A stretch of 16,312 bases of DNA from Spirochaetaceae bacterium (GTDB taxonomy: Bacteria; Spirochaetota; Spirochaetia; Treponematales; Breznakiellaceae): the NCBI GenBank assembly GCA_031265635.1, contig JAISCK010000184.1:1-16312 (forward strand), written 5' to 3'. Position numbers and translations under genes: made by a program. Positions 1 through 6,417 of the stretch are shown piece after piece. How positions within the stretch are numbered: the stretch's first letter is position 1; each line of letters begins with the position of its first letter. A model generated the notes under the pieces. The model was not told where the DNA came from. It ran no database searches and saw only the letters and a program-made list of their open reading frames with translations.

Positions 1-143
1 TAGGGGACCAGGGGATGCATGCCCGCGGTGGTAAACAGCACGGTGGGGTCATTGTCGGGAATCAGCGATTTACCCTGAATCCGCTCATGCCCCTTCGATG
101 TGAAGAATGCAATGTATTTAGCGCGTAATTCATCTGCGGTCAT
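1..143 (-). CDS. alaS: Alanine--tRNA ligase, N-terminal 47 residues (partial)
   Basis: This cytoplasmic enzyme charges tRNA(Ala) with alanine. Only the start of the gene is present; the rest lies beyond the left edge. Reading the minus strand from ATG at 143-141 gives MTADELRAKYIAFFTSKGHE, followed by SLIPDNDPTVLFTTAGMHPL. This is the class II catalytic-core N-terminus of AlaS (the FxxxGH motif, then NDPTLLFTxAGM). The variant AGMHPLVPY, rather than the AGMxQFK form of enterobacteria, resembles the AlaS of spirochaetes and Bacteroidetes. The start is well fixed: an in-frame TGA lies four codons upstream and no other start codon lies between. No SD precedes the ATG; a promoter-like -10 ends 6 nt before it, suggesting a leaderless message. 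The gene lies downstream of glmS on the same strand but behind a weak terminator. Confidence 0.93.
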   Translation of the reverse strand, partial: MTADELRAKYIAFFTSKGHERIQGKSLIPDNDPTVLFTTAGMHPLVP

Positions 144-149
144 GGTTCT

Positions 150-178
150 ATAGTATCAAAAAGGAGGTGAACAGTAAA
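150..178 (-). promoter_or_regulatory. Candidate leaderless promoter of alaS
   Basis: On the minus strand, TTTACT (178-173) and TACTAT (155-150) are separated by 17 bp. The -10 element ends 6 nt before the alaS ATG, so transcription would begin at or within a base or two of the start codon. No SD lies between. The spacer contains CACCTCC, which is not a ribosome-binding site in this orientation. The hexamers are imperfect, so this is an inference from spacing and from similar arrangements elsewhere in the window. Confidence 0.5.
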
Positions 179-186
179 GCCTTGTC

Positions 187-211
187 AAAATCCGGCCTCC
201 CTGCCGCCAGA
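187..211 (-). terminator. Weak intrinsic terminator after glmS
   Basis: On the minus strand, TCTGGC (211-206) pairs with GCCGGA (196-191) across a 9-nt loop with one G-T pair, and TTTT (190-187) follows. It starts 2 nt after the glmS stop codon, as expected for a rho-independent terminator, but the stem is short and the T tract is only four bases. It would separate the cupin-glmS unit from alaS, which has its own promoter candidate. Confidence 0.42.
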
Positions 212-213
212 CC

Positions 214-2094
214 CTATTCCACCGTTACGGACTTGGCGAGGTTTCTCGGTTTGTCGGGGTCATTGCCGCGCAGCACCGAACAGTAGTAGGCGTAGAGCTG
301 GCAGGGGATCACCGACAGCATGGGGGTAAAGCAGTCCGGGGTGCGGGGGATGCGGAAGACGGTGTCGGCGCTCCGGTCAAAATGATGCACGTCGTCATAG
401 GTTATCACCGAGGTTGAGGCTTTCCGGGCTTTTACTTCTTTAATATTGGAATCCATTTTTTCGAAGAGGGCTTCCTGGGTACACAGGGCCGTTACCAGGG
501 TGGATTCGTCGGCCAGGGCTATGGGGCCGTGTTTGAGTTCCCCGGCGGCAAAGGCTTCCGAGTGGGTATAGCTTATCTCTTTAAGTTTGAGGGCGCTCTC
601 AAGGCTTGCCGCGTAATCAAAGAGCCTTCCGATAAAGAACACTTTCGACTTGTTAAAGCACAATGACGCGAAGCGCTGTATGGCCTCCTTTCCGGCAAGC
701 ACTGTCTCCGCCTGGGCGGGGATTTGTTCAAGGGCGGCGATATGCCGGTCGAGTTCCTCCTGGTCAAGGTGTCCCCTCAGGAAGCCCGTCTGGAGGGCGA
801 TAAGATAGACGCACATGAGCTGGGTGGTAAAAGCCTTGGTGGACGCGACGGCGATTTCGGGTCCTGCCCAGGTATACATCACTAGGTCGGCCTCCCTTGC
901 GAGGGTTGAACCTACCACGTTGGTTATGGCGATGATGCGCCCGCCGTTTTTTTTCGCCAGTCTCAGGGCGGCGAGAGTGTCGGCGGTTTCTCCTGACTGG
1001 CTTATGATGATGCATATATCACGGGGGCTGGAGATGGGGTTTCTGTACCGGTATTCCGAGGCGATTTCCGCGTCCGACGGTATGCGGGCGAAATGCTCAA
1101 AGGCGTATTTGCCGACCATGGCGGCGTGCCATGCGGTGCCGCAGGCGCAGATGACCACCCGCTTTGCCTCCGCCCAGGAGGCGTCAAAGCCGATTTCCGT
1201 AAGATTAACGCTGCGCAGGGAAAGCTGCCCGTCCCTGATAATCCGGGGCCGCAGGGTGTCGGTGAGGGCCTTGGGCTGCTCGTTGATTTCCTTGAGCATA
1301 AAATGTTCGTAGCCGCCCTTTTCCGCGGCGGCGGCGTCCCAGTCAACATGGGACAGTGTCTTGCGTATCCTTTCCCCGTCTTCATTGTAAAACGCGACAT
1401 CGTCCCGGGAAAGCACCGCTATTTCCCGGTCATCCAGATAGTAGACATCCCTGGTGTAGGCAAGCAGGGCCGGCACATCCGAGGCAATCAGATTCTCCCC
1501 CCTGCCCCGGCCTATGACCAGGGGGCTTTCCTTGCGTACCGCGATAATGTGGTCCCTGTCGTTTTCGCAGATGATGCCCAGGGCATAGGAGCCTTCAAGG
1601 CGTTTGAGGGCCTCCTGTACCGCCGCGAGAATATCGCCGGAATAATAATAGTTGATGAGGTGGGCAATGACTTCGGTGTCGGTTTCGCTGCGGAAAGACA
1701 CGCCCCGCCCCGAAAGCCACTCTTTGATTTTCCCGTGGTTTTCGATGATGCCGTTATGGACCACGGCGATTTTTCCCGATACGTCGGTATGGGGATGGGA
1801 ATTAATATCCGATGGTTCGCCGTGGGTGGCCCAGCGGGTATGGCCTATGCCCATGGTTCCGCTGAATTGTGCCTCCGGGAAGCCCGCCTGAGATGCGGGG
1901 GCCCCAGAAGTCAGGGCGGACACTTTTTCTTCGAGGTTTTTCAGGGCGCCTTTGGCTTTACAGACCTCAAGCCCCCCGCCGCCGAGTACGGCAATGCCCG
2001 CCGAATCATAGCCCCGGTATTCAAGTTTTTTAAGCCCTTTGAGGAGTACCGGCGTCGCCTCTTTGACGCCTATATAGCCGACTATGCCGCACAT
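214..2094 (-). CDS. glmS: Glutamine--fructose-6-phosphate aminotransferase (isomerizing)
   Basis: This enzyme converts fructose-6-phosphate and glutamine to glucosamine-6-phosphate and glutamate, the first step toward UDP-GlcNAc for cell-wall synthesis. The 626 residues show the N-terminal glutaminase beginning MCGIVGYIG, with Cys2 as the nucleophile once Met is removed, and the GHTRWATHG and HNGIIEN motifs. Two SIS sugar-isomerase domains follow (CGTAWHA; SQSGETADT; ASTKAFTTQ), and the C-terminus ends DKPRNLAKSVTVE, as is typical. It is about 17 residues longer than the E. coli enzyme. An Ala/Gly/Pro-rich insertion around residues 62-78 of the glutaminase domain may account for this. The start lies 1 nt after the cupin stop (TGAtATG) with no SD, so translation probably depends on coupling. 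That spacing leaves no room for a glmS ribozyme. Confidence 0.97.
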   Translation of the reverse strand: MCGIVGYIGVKEATPVLLKGLKKLEYRGYDSAGIAVLGGGGLEVCKAKGALKNLEEKVSALTSGAPASQAGFPEAQFSGTMGIGHTRWATHGEPSDINSHPHTDVSGKIAVVHNGIIENHGKIKEWLSGRGVSFRSETDTEVIAHLINYYYSGDILAAVQEALKRLEGSYALGIICENDRDHIIAVRKESPLVIGRGRGENLIASDVPALLAYTRDVYYLDDREIAVLSRDDVAFYNEDGERIRKTLSHVDWDAAAAEKGGYEHFMLKEINEQPKALTDTLRPRIIRDGQLSLRSVNLTEIGFDASWAEAKRVVICACGTAWHAAMVGKYAFEHFARIPSDAEIASEYRYRNPISSPRDICIIISQSGETADTLAALRLAKKNGGRIIAITNVVGSTLAREADLVMYTWAGPEIAVASTKAFTTQLMCVYLIALQTGFLRGHLDQEELDRHIAALEQIPAQAETVLAGKEAIQRFASLCFNKSKVFFIGRLFDYAASLESALKLKEISYTHSEAFAAGELKHGPIALADESTLVTALCTQEALFEKMDSNIKEVKARKASTSVITYDDVHHFDRSADTVFRIPRTPDCFTPMLSVIPCQLYAYYCSVLRGNDPDKPRNLAKSVTVE

Positions 2095-2095
2095 A

Positions 2096-2440
2096 TCAAT
2101 GAAGGATTATGACCGCGTGAAGCACCAGGGGGACAGTCCCGGTGTTCGTAACGCTGTGGTAGTCCCCGTTCCCGGTAACCACGACATCGCCTTTTTTGAC
2201 CGGAACATCGGCGCCGTTGTCGTTTACCGTGCCGTTCCCTTCAAGAAAAATAAAATATTCGGTTTCCTTGTCATGCTGGTGGCGTCCTATGGCCGCTCCG
2301 GGCGGCAGGGTCAGCTCCGCGAGGAGCTTGAGATGCCGCTCCTTTGTTTCATCCACAAAATGGCTGAACGTAACTATCCCTTCGCCGTTTCTCGGTTTTT
2401 CCCGATACTCGACATTCCATTGATTCTGGTGAATAAGCAT
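2096..2440 (-). CDS. Small single-domain cupin protein
   Basis: A 114-residue, one-domain cupin of unknown substrate. The first cupin motif is clear (G-x5-H-x-H-x4-E-x6-G, within GAAIGRHQHDKETEY), giving two His and a Glu for metal binding. The second motif is recognisable as GDVVVTGNGDYHSVTN, with its His and Asn kept but the usual PxG changed to GNG. Small cupins of this form often bind sugars or act as epimerase- or isomerase-like enzymes, but nothing here fixes a reaction. The ATG at 2440 has a good SD (GGAGG, complement of 2447-2451, 6 nt away). Its stop codon is 1 nt from the glmS ATG, so the two proteins are made from one message. A sugar or amino-sugar link is inferred from that coupling only. 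Confidence 0.88.
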   Translation of the reverse strand: MLIHQNQWNVEYREKPRNGEGIVTFSHFVDETKERHLKLLAELTLPPGAAIGRHQHDKETEYFIFLEGNGTVNDNGADVPVKKGDVVVTGNGDYHSVTNTGTVPLVLHAVIILH

Positions 2441-2495
2441 ACTATGCCTCCACTATTCATTATTGGCAAAACCATGATGAATGAAAAGAGCCGCA

Positions 2496-2524
2496 TTGCT
2501 TTTTCAACTTTTTTGAAGTATACT
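2496..2524 (+). promoter_or_regulatory. Candidate sigma-70-type promoter of the FliL-like gene
   Basis: TTGCTT (2496-2501) and TATACT (2519-2524) are separated by 17 bp, and the -10 ends 11 nt before the ATG at 2536. The expected transcript would carry only about 5 nt of leader, matching the absence of an SD. The -35 is weak at its last three positions. Confidence 0.5.
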
Positions 2525-2535
2525 GAAACGCTGGT

Positions 2536-3003
2536 ATGAAAAAAGCGCAAAGTGTCCTTCATGTTGTGTACCGGGTACTGCTCGTCCTGGCCGTGCTTTT
2601 GGGGCTCTGTATAGTATCCGGCACGGTGTACGCCGTGCTGAAAGGGCCGGGGGCTCCTCCCGGAGCGGCGGCTTCTTCTGGGGATGTTCCGGCGGGGGAG
2701 CGGGTTTTTACCGGCATAGACAGAATCAGGGCCTCTACCGGAGGCGAGAGGCCCGCCGCGGTAATACTTTCCGTTACCTTCCCCTATGATCCTTCCGACC
2801 GCTTTTTTGTTGAGGAACTGTCCGCCAGGGTGGGGGATTTCCGCCGCGTGAGCGTGGAGTACTTTGCCTCCCTCACGTCCGGGGACCTGACCCGGCTTAA
2901 CGAGGGCGAAATCAAGGCGGAACTGCTGCGCCGCTACAATGCCGGCCTCCGCCTGGGAAGGATAAGCGTTCTCTATTTCAATGAATTTATGATTCTGGAA
3001 TGA
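2536..3003 (+). CDS. FliL-like single-pass membrane protein
   Basis: A 155-residue protein with a short basic N-terminus, one hydrophobic segment at about residues 10-36, a Gly/Ala/Pro-rich linker (about 38-52) and a soluble domain expected in the periplasm. The C-terminus (about 100-155) follows the FliL pattern: a Phe-Ala-Ser-Leu stretch, a long helix with IKAELLRRYN, and a final strand ISVLYFNEFMIL ending one residue later. FliL associates with the flagellar basal body and stator and supports motor torque. Here the gene stands alone rather than among flagellar genes, so it may be a paralogue with a different partner. There is no SD, and a promoter-like element ends 11 nt upstream. The family call rests on C-terminal pattern and topology, so it is moderately sure. 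Confidence 0.62.
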   Translation: MKKAQSVLHVVYRVLLVLAVLLGLCIVSGTVYAVLKGPGAPPGAAASSGDVPAGERVFTGIDRIRASTGGERPAAVILSVTFPYDPSDRFFVEELSARVGDFRRVSVEYFASLTSGDLTRLNEGEIKAELLRRYNAGLRLGRISVLYFNEFMILE

Positions 3004-3022
3004 AACAGTTCGCTCTCCGTTG

Positions 3023-3050
3023 GCAACTTTTCCTTCCGGCGGGGGTCTAA
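3023..3050 (+). promoter_or_regulatory. Candidate ECF-sigma promoter of the sigma/anti-sigma operon
   Basis: GCAACTT (3023-3029) followed 16 nt later by TCTAA (3046-3050) closely resembles the E. coli sigma-E pattern GGAACTT-N16-TCTGA, including the AAC core of ECF -35 elements. It lies about 100 nt upstream of the first gene of the operon encoding an ECF sigma factor. Autoregulation is the usual arrangement, so this is probably the sigma factor's own promoter. Confidence 0.5.
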
Positions 3051-3088
3051 TAGAGGGTGAGACAGGGCTTGTCTTGCCACGTCCAATA

Positions 3089-3118
3089 TAGACCGGCGGC
3101 TTTGTTTCGCGGTATACT
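3089..3118 (+). promoter_or_regulatory. Second, sigma-70-like promoter of the sigma/anti-sigma operon
   Basis: TAGACC (3089-3094) and TATACT (3113-3118) are separated by 18 bp, 36 nt before the ATG at 3155. The -10 is good and the -35 matches four of six positions. It could give basal expression of the operon alongside the ECF-type promoter. Confidence 0.42.
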
Positions 3119-3154
3119 TGAACATCGCCGCTTTCGGCAAGAGGTTTTCCGCGT

Positions 3155-3496
3155 ATGGACCAGATCAAATCAACGGCCGCCCAGATTATCATCGCGCTGA
3201 TTCCCATTGTGGGTATCGTGATGGGTTCTGTGGTTGTATTCTTTTACCTTCTGTGGAATCACCGGAGGAAGGTGCTGCTCATCAAGGCCGGGCAGTACAG
3301 CCGTCCTGATTTTGACCTGCTTTCTTTCAGCCTTCTTGCCGGGCTGCTCCTGGCATGCGTGGGGGTCACCGTTTCGGTGTTTCTCGCAACGTTCCGCGGG
3401 CTGGACCTGGCGCTTCTGGGCGGCATTATACCGCTTGCCATTGGAACCGCCCTGATCGTGTTTTACAGGATGAAGCGCGGCGACAGGACTTCATGA
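3155..3496 (+). CDS. Small integral membrane protein co-transcribed with an ECF sigma factor
   Basis: A 113-residue protein with three hydrophobic segments at about residues 10-33, 55-78 and 82-104. A charged cytoplasmic-type loop follows the first (NHRRKVLLIKAGQY). This layout, one membrane helix, a basic loop with a Lys-Ala-Gly motif, then two more helices, resembles small DUF6249-like membrane proteins found beside ECF sigma factors; that link is from memory and unchecked. No catalytic motif is visible. The start ATG has a weak SD (AAGAGG about 10 nt upstream). Its stop overlaps the sigma-factor start as ATGA (3493-3496), so the two are translationally coupled. A membrane-sensor role beside the sigma/anti-sigma pair is inferred from context. 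Confidence 0.8.
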   Translation: MDQIKSTAAQIIIALIPIVGIVMGSVVVFFYLLWNHRRKVLLIKAGQYSRPDFDLLSFSLLAGLLLACVGVTVSVFLATFRGLDLALLGGIIPLAIGTALIVFYRMKRGDRTS

Positions 3497-4044
3497 AGCG
3501 GGAGGAAGAAGCCGATGATCTTTTGATCATAAAGGAAGTCCTCTCAGGCGATGTTGGGGTGTTCCGCCTTCTGGTGCTGCGTTATGAGAAAGCGGTATTC
3601 AGTATGGGAATGAGTTTTTTTCATAACAGGGAGGATGCCTCTGACTTTTCCCAGGAGGTATTTCTCAAGGTATTCAGGAACCTTGCCCAGTTCAGGGGCG
3701 GGTCCCGTTTTTCAACCTGGCTGTACCGCGTTGCCTATAATACGGGCGTCAACGGAATCAAACGGCGGAAGGAGTACCGGAGCCTTGCCGAAGAAGACGC
3801 GGTTCCTGATTTTGACACTCCGGAAAAGCGGACCATGCTCGTATCCGCGCGGGAGGCGGTAAAGCGGGCGGTGGAAGGGCTGCCGGAACGGTACCGTATA
3901 TGCGTCGACCTGTTTTTCTTCTATGACCGTTCATATCAGGAGATTGAGACCGTAACCGGATACCCGGTGAATACGATAAAGTCTCATGTATTCCGGGCAA
4001 AGAAGCTCCTCCAGGAAGCCCTGGGGGATGTATGGGAAGTATAA
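3493..4044 (+). CDS. ECF-family RNA polymerase sigma factor
   Basis: A 183-residue sigma-70-family factor with only regions 2 and 4. Region 2 spans about residues 20-90, with the core-binding DASDFSQEVFLKVFRNL helix and the FSTWLYRVAYN segment that contacts the -10 element. Region 4 covers about 120-178, with GLPERYR and a helix-turn-helix reading SYQEIETVTGYPVNTIKSHV for -35 recognition. A short acidic linker separates them, as usual for the family (about 160-200 residues). The chosen ATG overlaps the stop of the membrane-protein gene; the reading frame is open further upstream, but those residues have no sigma character. An anti-sigma factor follows 12 nt later. It probably directs its own operon from the ECF-type element at 3023-3050. 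Confidence 0.93.
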   Translation: MKREEEADDLLIIKEVLSGDVGVFRLLVLRYEKAVFSMGMSFFHNREDASDFSQEVFLKVFRNLAQFRGGSRFSTWLYRVAYNTGVNGIKRRKEYRSLAEEDAVPDFDTPEKRTMLVSAREAVKRAVEGLPERYRICVDLFFFYDRSYQEIETVTGYPVNTIKSHVFRAKKLLQEALGDVWEV

Positions 4045-4056
4045 ACGGAGGACAGG

Positions 4057-4548
4057 ATGCGCTGCGATGACATTGTGAATCTGGTGATAGACCATGACGG
4101 GGATGAAGAGCTTTCTTTTTTCAGGCGCTTTCTTGTTGATACGCATCTTTTCTTCTGCCCCCGCTGCGCCCGGACGCTGCGGCGCTGGCGGCTTGGCCGG
4201 GATCTGCTTTCTTCTTCATGCCAGGACCCTGAACTGAACGGCGGCCTTGAAGCTCCCGGCCTCAGCAATGTAATCATGGAGACTATTCTCGCCGAGACGG
4301 AGGATGACACGGGCCTGTCCGGCGCCGAGGTCCTCTCCTTTCGCCGCTGGGTCATCGCCGGCTGCGTTATTGTGGTTTCCCTGGTTTCGGTCTTTTTCTG
4401 CCTTGATTTTATGGAACTTTTCGCCGTGTCAGGTTTATCCCTGATGATTCCCATGGGCGTAACCATAGGCATCATCATCAGCGCCTACAGCGCCCTTTTT
4501 ATCGGCAGCCATCTCAAGGAACTCTCCGAGCGTTTCAGGCTGCATTAG
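4057..4548 (+). CDS. Membrane-anchored ZAS-type (zf-HC2-like) anti-sigma factor
   Basis: A 163-residue protein that probably holds the upstream ECF sigma factor inactive at the membrane. The N-terminal cytoplasmic domain carries His30-x3-Cys34-x2-Cys37, the zinc anti-sigma signature, with an additional Cys at position 3. A region of about 60 residues links this to two hydrophobic segments at about 98-116 and 126-150, ending in a short basic tail. Most membrane anti-sigma factors have one helix and a periplasmic sensor domain. Here there is no extracytoplasmic domain to speak of, so signal input probably involves the membrane, the Cys/Zn site or the neighbouring small membrane protein. A strong SD (CGGAGG, 4046-4051) lies 5 nt upstream of the ATG. 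Confidence 0.82.
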   Translation: MRCDDIVNLVIDHDGDEELSFFRRFLVDTHLFFCPRCARTLRRWRLGRDLLSSSCQDPELNGGLEAPGLSNVIMETILAETEDDTGLSGAEVLSFRRWVIAGCVIVVSLVSVFFCLDFMELFAVSGLSLMIPMGVTIGIIISAYSALFIGSHLKELSERFRLH

Positions 4549-4557
4549 CTGCCAGGG

Positions 4558-4580
4558 GCCGCGAGAGAATATCCCGCGGC
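4558..4580. repeat. GC-rich 6-bp inverted repeat
   Basis: GCCGCG (4558-4563) and CGCGGC (4575-4580) form a hairpin with an 11-nt loop, 10 nt after the anti-sigma stop codon. No T tract follows on either strand, so it may protect the 3' end or help the terminator that follows. Confidence 0.5.
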
Positions 4581-4590
4581 TCGTTAGGGG

Positions 4591-4634
4591 AGAGCTGTCC
4601 GGAAAACCCGGTTCCCGAACAGCTCTGTTGTTTT
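4591..4634 (+). terminator. Intrinsic terminator of the ECF sigma operon
   Basis: AGAGCTGT (4591-4598) pairs perfectly with ACAGCTCT (4619-4626). An inner CCGG/CCGG helix can stack within the loop, and the stem is followed by GTTGTTTT (4627-4634). The T tract points to the plus strand. It overlaps the last bases of the convergent symporter gene. On the minus strand no T run follows the stem. Confidence 0.65.
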
Positions 4635-6174
4635 AAACCATTACATCACGGCGTATGTGATGCGCGGTTTCCAGGGTTTTTGCGCCGGGCTTGTCGGTAA
4701 AGAATTGCTCGTATGCTTCCAGCGGCGGCTTTTTCCCCGCGGCTGCCCCGATAATTCCTCCTATGGTCGCGCAAAGGACCGAGAAAAGGAAAGCGGGAAG
4801 TCCAAATGGAACACCAAAGCGCATACAGTACATATACGCGATAAGTCCGGCAATCATTGAAATAAACGCGCCAAGATGGTTCATGCGTTTCCAGTAAACG
4901 CCCAGCCAGACAGGAACGAAGAATACAGCGCCAAACGCTCCGTATACATAGGTAAATCCCATCGCCAGCAGCGAGAATTGGCCCATGGAACAGAAAACCG
5001 CCAGGATTCCCAGAGAGAGAATGGCAATGCGGAGTTCTTTTGTGGTTTTCCTGTCTTCTTCTTCAGACGCCGCCTTGCCCTGAATGACGCGCTTGATATC
5101 ATAAATAAGCGATGTTGAACAATGGAGGAGCATGGAATTCGCCGTTGAGACCGCAGCCGCGCAGATTGCCGTTAACGCCAGAGCGCCCAGGAGCGGAGGG
5201 CAGTAGTTGACAATGAGCGTGGGGAAAATATAGTCCGTGGTCTTGCCTGTGGGAAGGCTCGGAATAAGCATTTTCGCGCCCATGCCAATAGTAATAAGGG
5301 GAATAAAAATGCCGATAAGAACCAGGAGTACCACAAACATCTGCAGCGCCGCGGTCTTTGCGTTGCGCGGAGCCATAAAACGGGAAACCCAATGCGGCGC
5401 TACGGTTGATCCCAGGCAGTTGGACATGAAAATAGATATGAGCGCGCTTGCGCCAAAGGTTCCCCAGGGTGTCCCGAGAATTCCCGCGGCGAGCGGCGGT
5501 TGACCTTCTACGGCTGGCGCTGTCGTAATGCCGAAATTTTGCATGATATTTCCTATCCCGCCGGTATTGCCCAGAACGACAGCCATAGCGGCGATAACGC
5601 CGACGAGGATGAATACCGCGTTCAGCGTATCGGTCGCGGCGACGCTTTCAAATCCGCCCAGGCAGGTAAATATCAGAATGGCCATAAAGAACAGGACCGA
5701 AATGTTAAACGAAAGCCCTGTGATAGTCGAAAAAACAATGCCGAATCCCTGAACCTGGATGTATGAAAAAATGAAGTATCCGATGAGTTCAATAACCGCC
5801 GCAAAGATCTGTATAGGGCTCTTTTCATTAAACGGGTCATACCGCAGGCGCATATACTCGGGAAAAGTCCGGGTAGGAACTTCGGGTCTGCGGATTTTGT
5901 ACGCGATGAGCGGCATCAGCGCCGTAGCCAAAAACCAGCCCGCCACCCATCCAAAAACAGCGCACACGCCGCGTGAATAGATGTTGCCGGGAACGCCCAT
6001 GACGGAAGCGACAGAAACCCATGTCGCGATGGAAGTCCCTACGCCGAGCAGAAGCCCCATTTTGTTTCCGCCTGTGGTAAAATCGGTCATGGTTTCTACT
6101 TTTTTTGTACTTTGCAGAGCGGTAACTATAATAAACAAAAAGTACAAAACAAAAACAATAATATAGATGATCAA
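4633..6174 (-). CDS. Sodium:solute symporter (SSS family, PanF-like)
   Basis: A 513-residue inner-membrane transporter with about 13 hydrophobic segments, expected to couple sodium influx to uptake of an organic solute. Family marks include an N-terminal first helix, the TTGGNKMGLLLG and SIATWVSVASVMGVPG stretches of helices 1-2, and the AAVSTANSMLLHCSTSL motif with Ser343-Thr344 at the family's conserved sodium-site position. It most resembles the pantothenate/carboxylate branch. The start is TTG at 6174-6172, chosen because GGAGG (complement of 6183-6187) lies 8 nt away and the first helix follows directly. It is the last gene of the BKACE operon, 49 nt after the small membrane-protein gene with a hairpin between. 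A carboxylate substrate is inferred from the operon. Confidence 0.92.
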   Translation of the reverse strand: MIIYIIVFVLYFLFIIVTALQSTKKVETMTDFTTGGNKMGLLLGVGTSIATWVSVASVMGVPGNIYSRGVCAVFGWVAGWFLATALMPLIAYKIRRPEVPTRTFPEYMRLRYDPFNEKSPIQIFAAVIELIGYFIFSYIQVQGFGIVFSTITGLSFNISVLFFMAILIFTCLGGFESVAATDTLNAVFILVGVIAAMAVVLGNTGGIGNIMQNFGITTAPAVEGQPPLAAGILGTPWGTFGASALISIFMSNCLGSTVAPHWVSRFMAPRNAKTAALQMFVVLLVLIGIFIPLITIGMGAKMLIPSLPTGKTTDYIFPTLIVNYCPPLLGALALTAICAAAVSTANSMLLHCSTSLIYDIKRVIQGKAASEEEDRKTTKELRIAILSLGILAVFCSMGQFSLLAMGFTYVYGAFGAVFFVPVWLGVYWKRMNHLGAFISMIAGLIAYMYCMRFGVPFGLPAFLFSVLCATIGGIIGAAAGKKPPLEAYEQFFTDKPGAKTLETAHHIRRDVMV

Positions 6175-6200
6175 AAGCCTATCCTCCTTTTTGCTGTTAC

Positions 6201-6219
6201 TCCGTTTAAACTAAACGGA
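6201..6219. repeat. 8-bp hairpin between the small protein and symporter genes
   Basis: TCCGTTTA (6201-6208) and TAAACGGA (6212-6219) form a perfect inverted repeat with a 3-nt loop, in the 49-nt gap inside the operon and just before the symporter SD. No T run follows on the minus strand. It could stabilise or limit the downstream message, or mark an RNA-processing site. Confidence 0.6.
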
Positions 6220-6223
6220 CCCG

Positions 6224-6406
6224 TCAATCACGCCCTGTTTTGCGTTTCTTTTTCTTTGCGGCTTCGGGGTTGCAGGTAAACAGATTACCCGTGGCGCCGA
6301 GCCTTTCAAGACCTGACTTTTCGATGATCGCCGCAATGGCGAGGTAGATTATCAGGCCCGCGACAATTGTCAGTATCCATACAACGAATGGAAATGCTGA
6401 TATCAT
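6224..6406 (-). CDS. 60-residue one-pass membrane protein, probable symporter partner
   Basis: The protein has one hydrophobic helix at about residues 5-27, an amphipathic region ending near LERLGATGNLF, and a strongly basic tail (AAKKKKRKTGRD) that should face the cytoplasm. It has a full SD (GGAGG 6 nt before the ATG). It lies 11 nt after the dehydrogenase gene and just before the symporter, so it is a real operon member. Some SSS transporters are encoded with a tiny membrane protein; YhdT beside PanF is the classic case. The same size class, topology and position suggest an accessory subunit here. I do not recognise a specific family, and the accessory role is inferred. Confidence 0.8.
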   Translation of the reverse strand: MISAFPFVVWILTIVAGLIIYLAIAAIIEKSGLERLGATGNLFTCNPEAAKKKKRKTGRD

Positions 6407-6417
6407 TTGATTCCTCC

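Noticed and set aside
159..285. Strong plus-strand SD-like AAAAAGGAGGTGA, followed by a 34-codon frame from TTG at 182
   Set aside because: The frame runs into the glmS 3' end with 14-nt spacing and no protein character. The SD look-alike is the complement of the spacer in the alaS promoter.
2093..2110. A glmS ribozyme
   Set aside because: Only 1 nt separates the cupin stop from the glmS start, so there is no leader to hold one.
1093..2112. A 339-codon open frame on the plus strand opposite glmS
   Set aside because: Antisense to glmS, with no recognisable motif or ribosome-binding site.
2374..3207. A 277-codon minus-strand open frame opposite the FliL-like gene
   Set aside because: It runs across the divergent promoter region and overlaps two better genes; its composition is not protein-like.
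3355..3492. N-terminal extension of the ECF sigma factor
   Set aside because: It overlaps the membrane-protein gene in another frame; the ATGA junction at 3493 is the better start.
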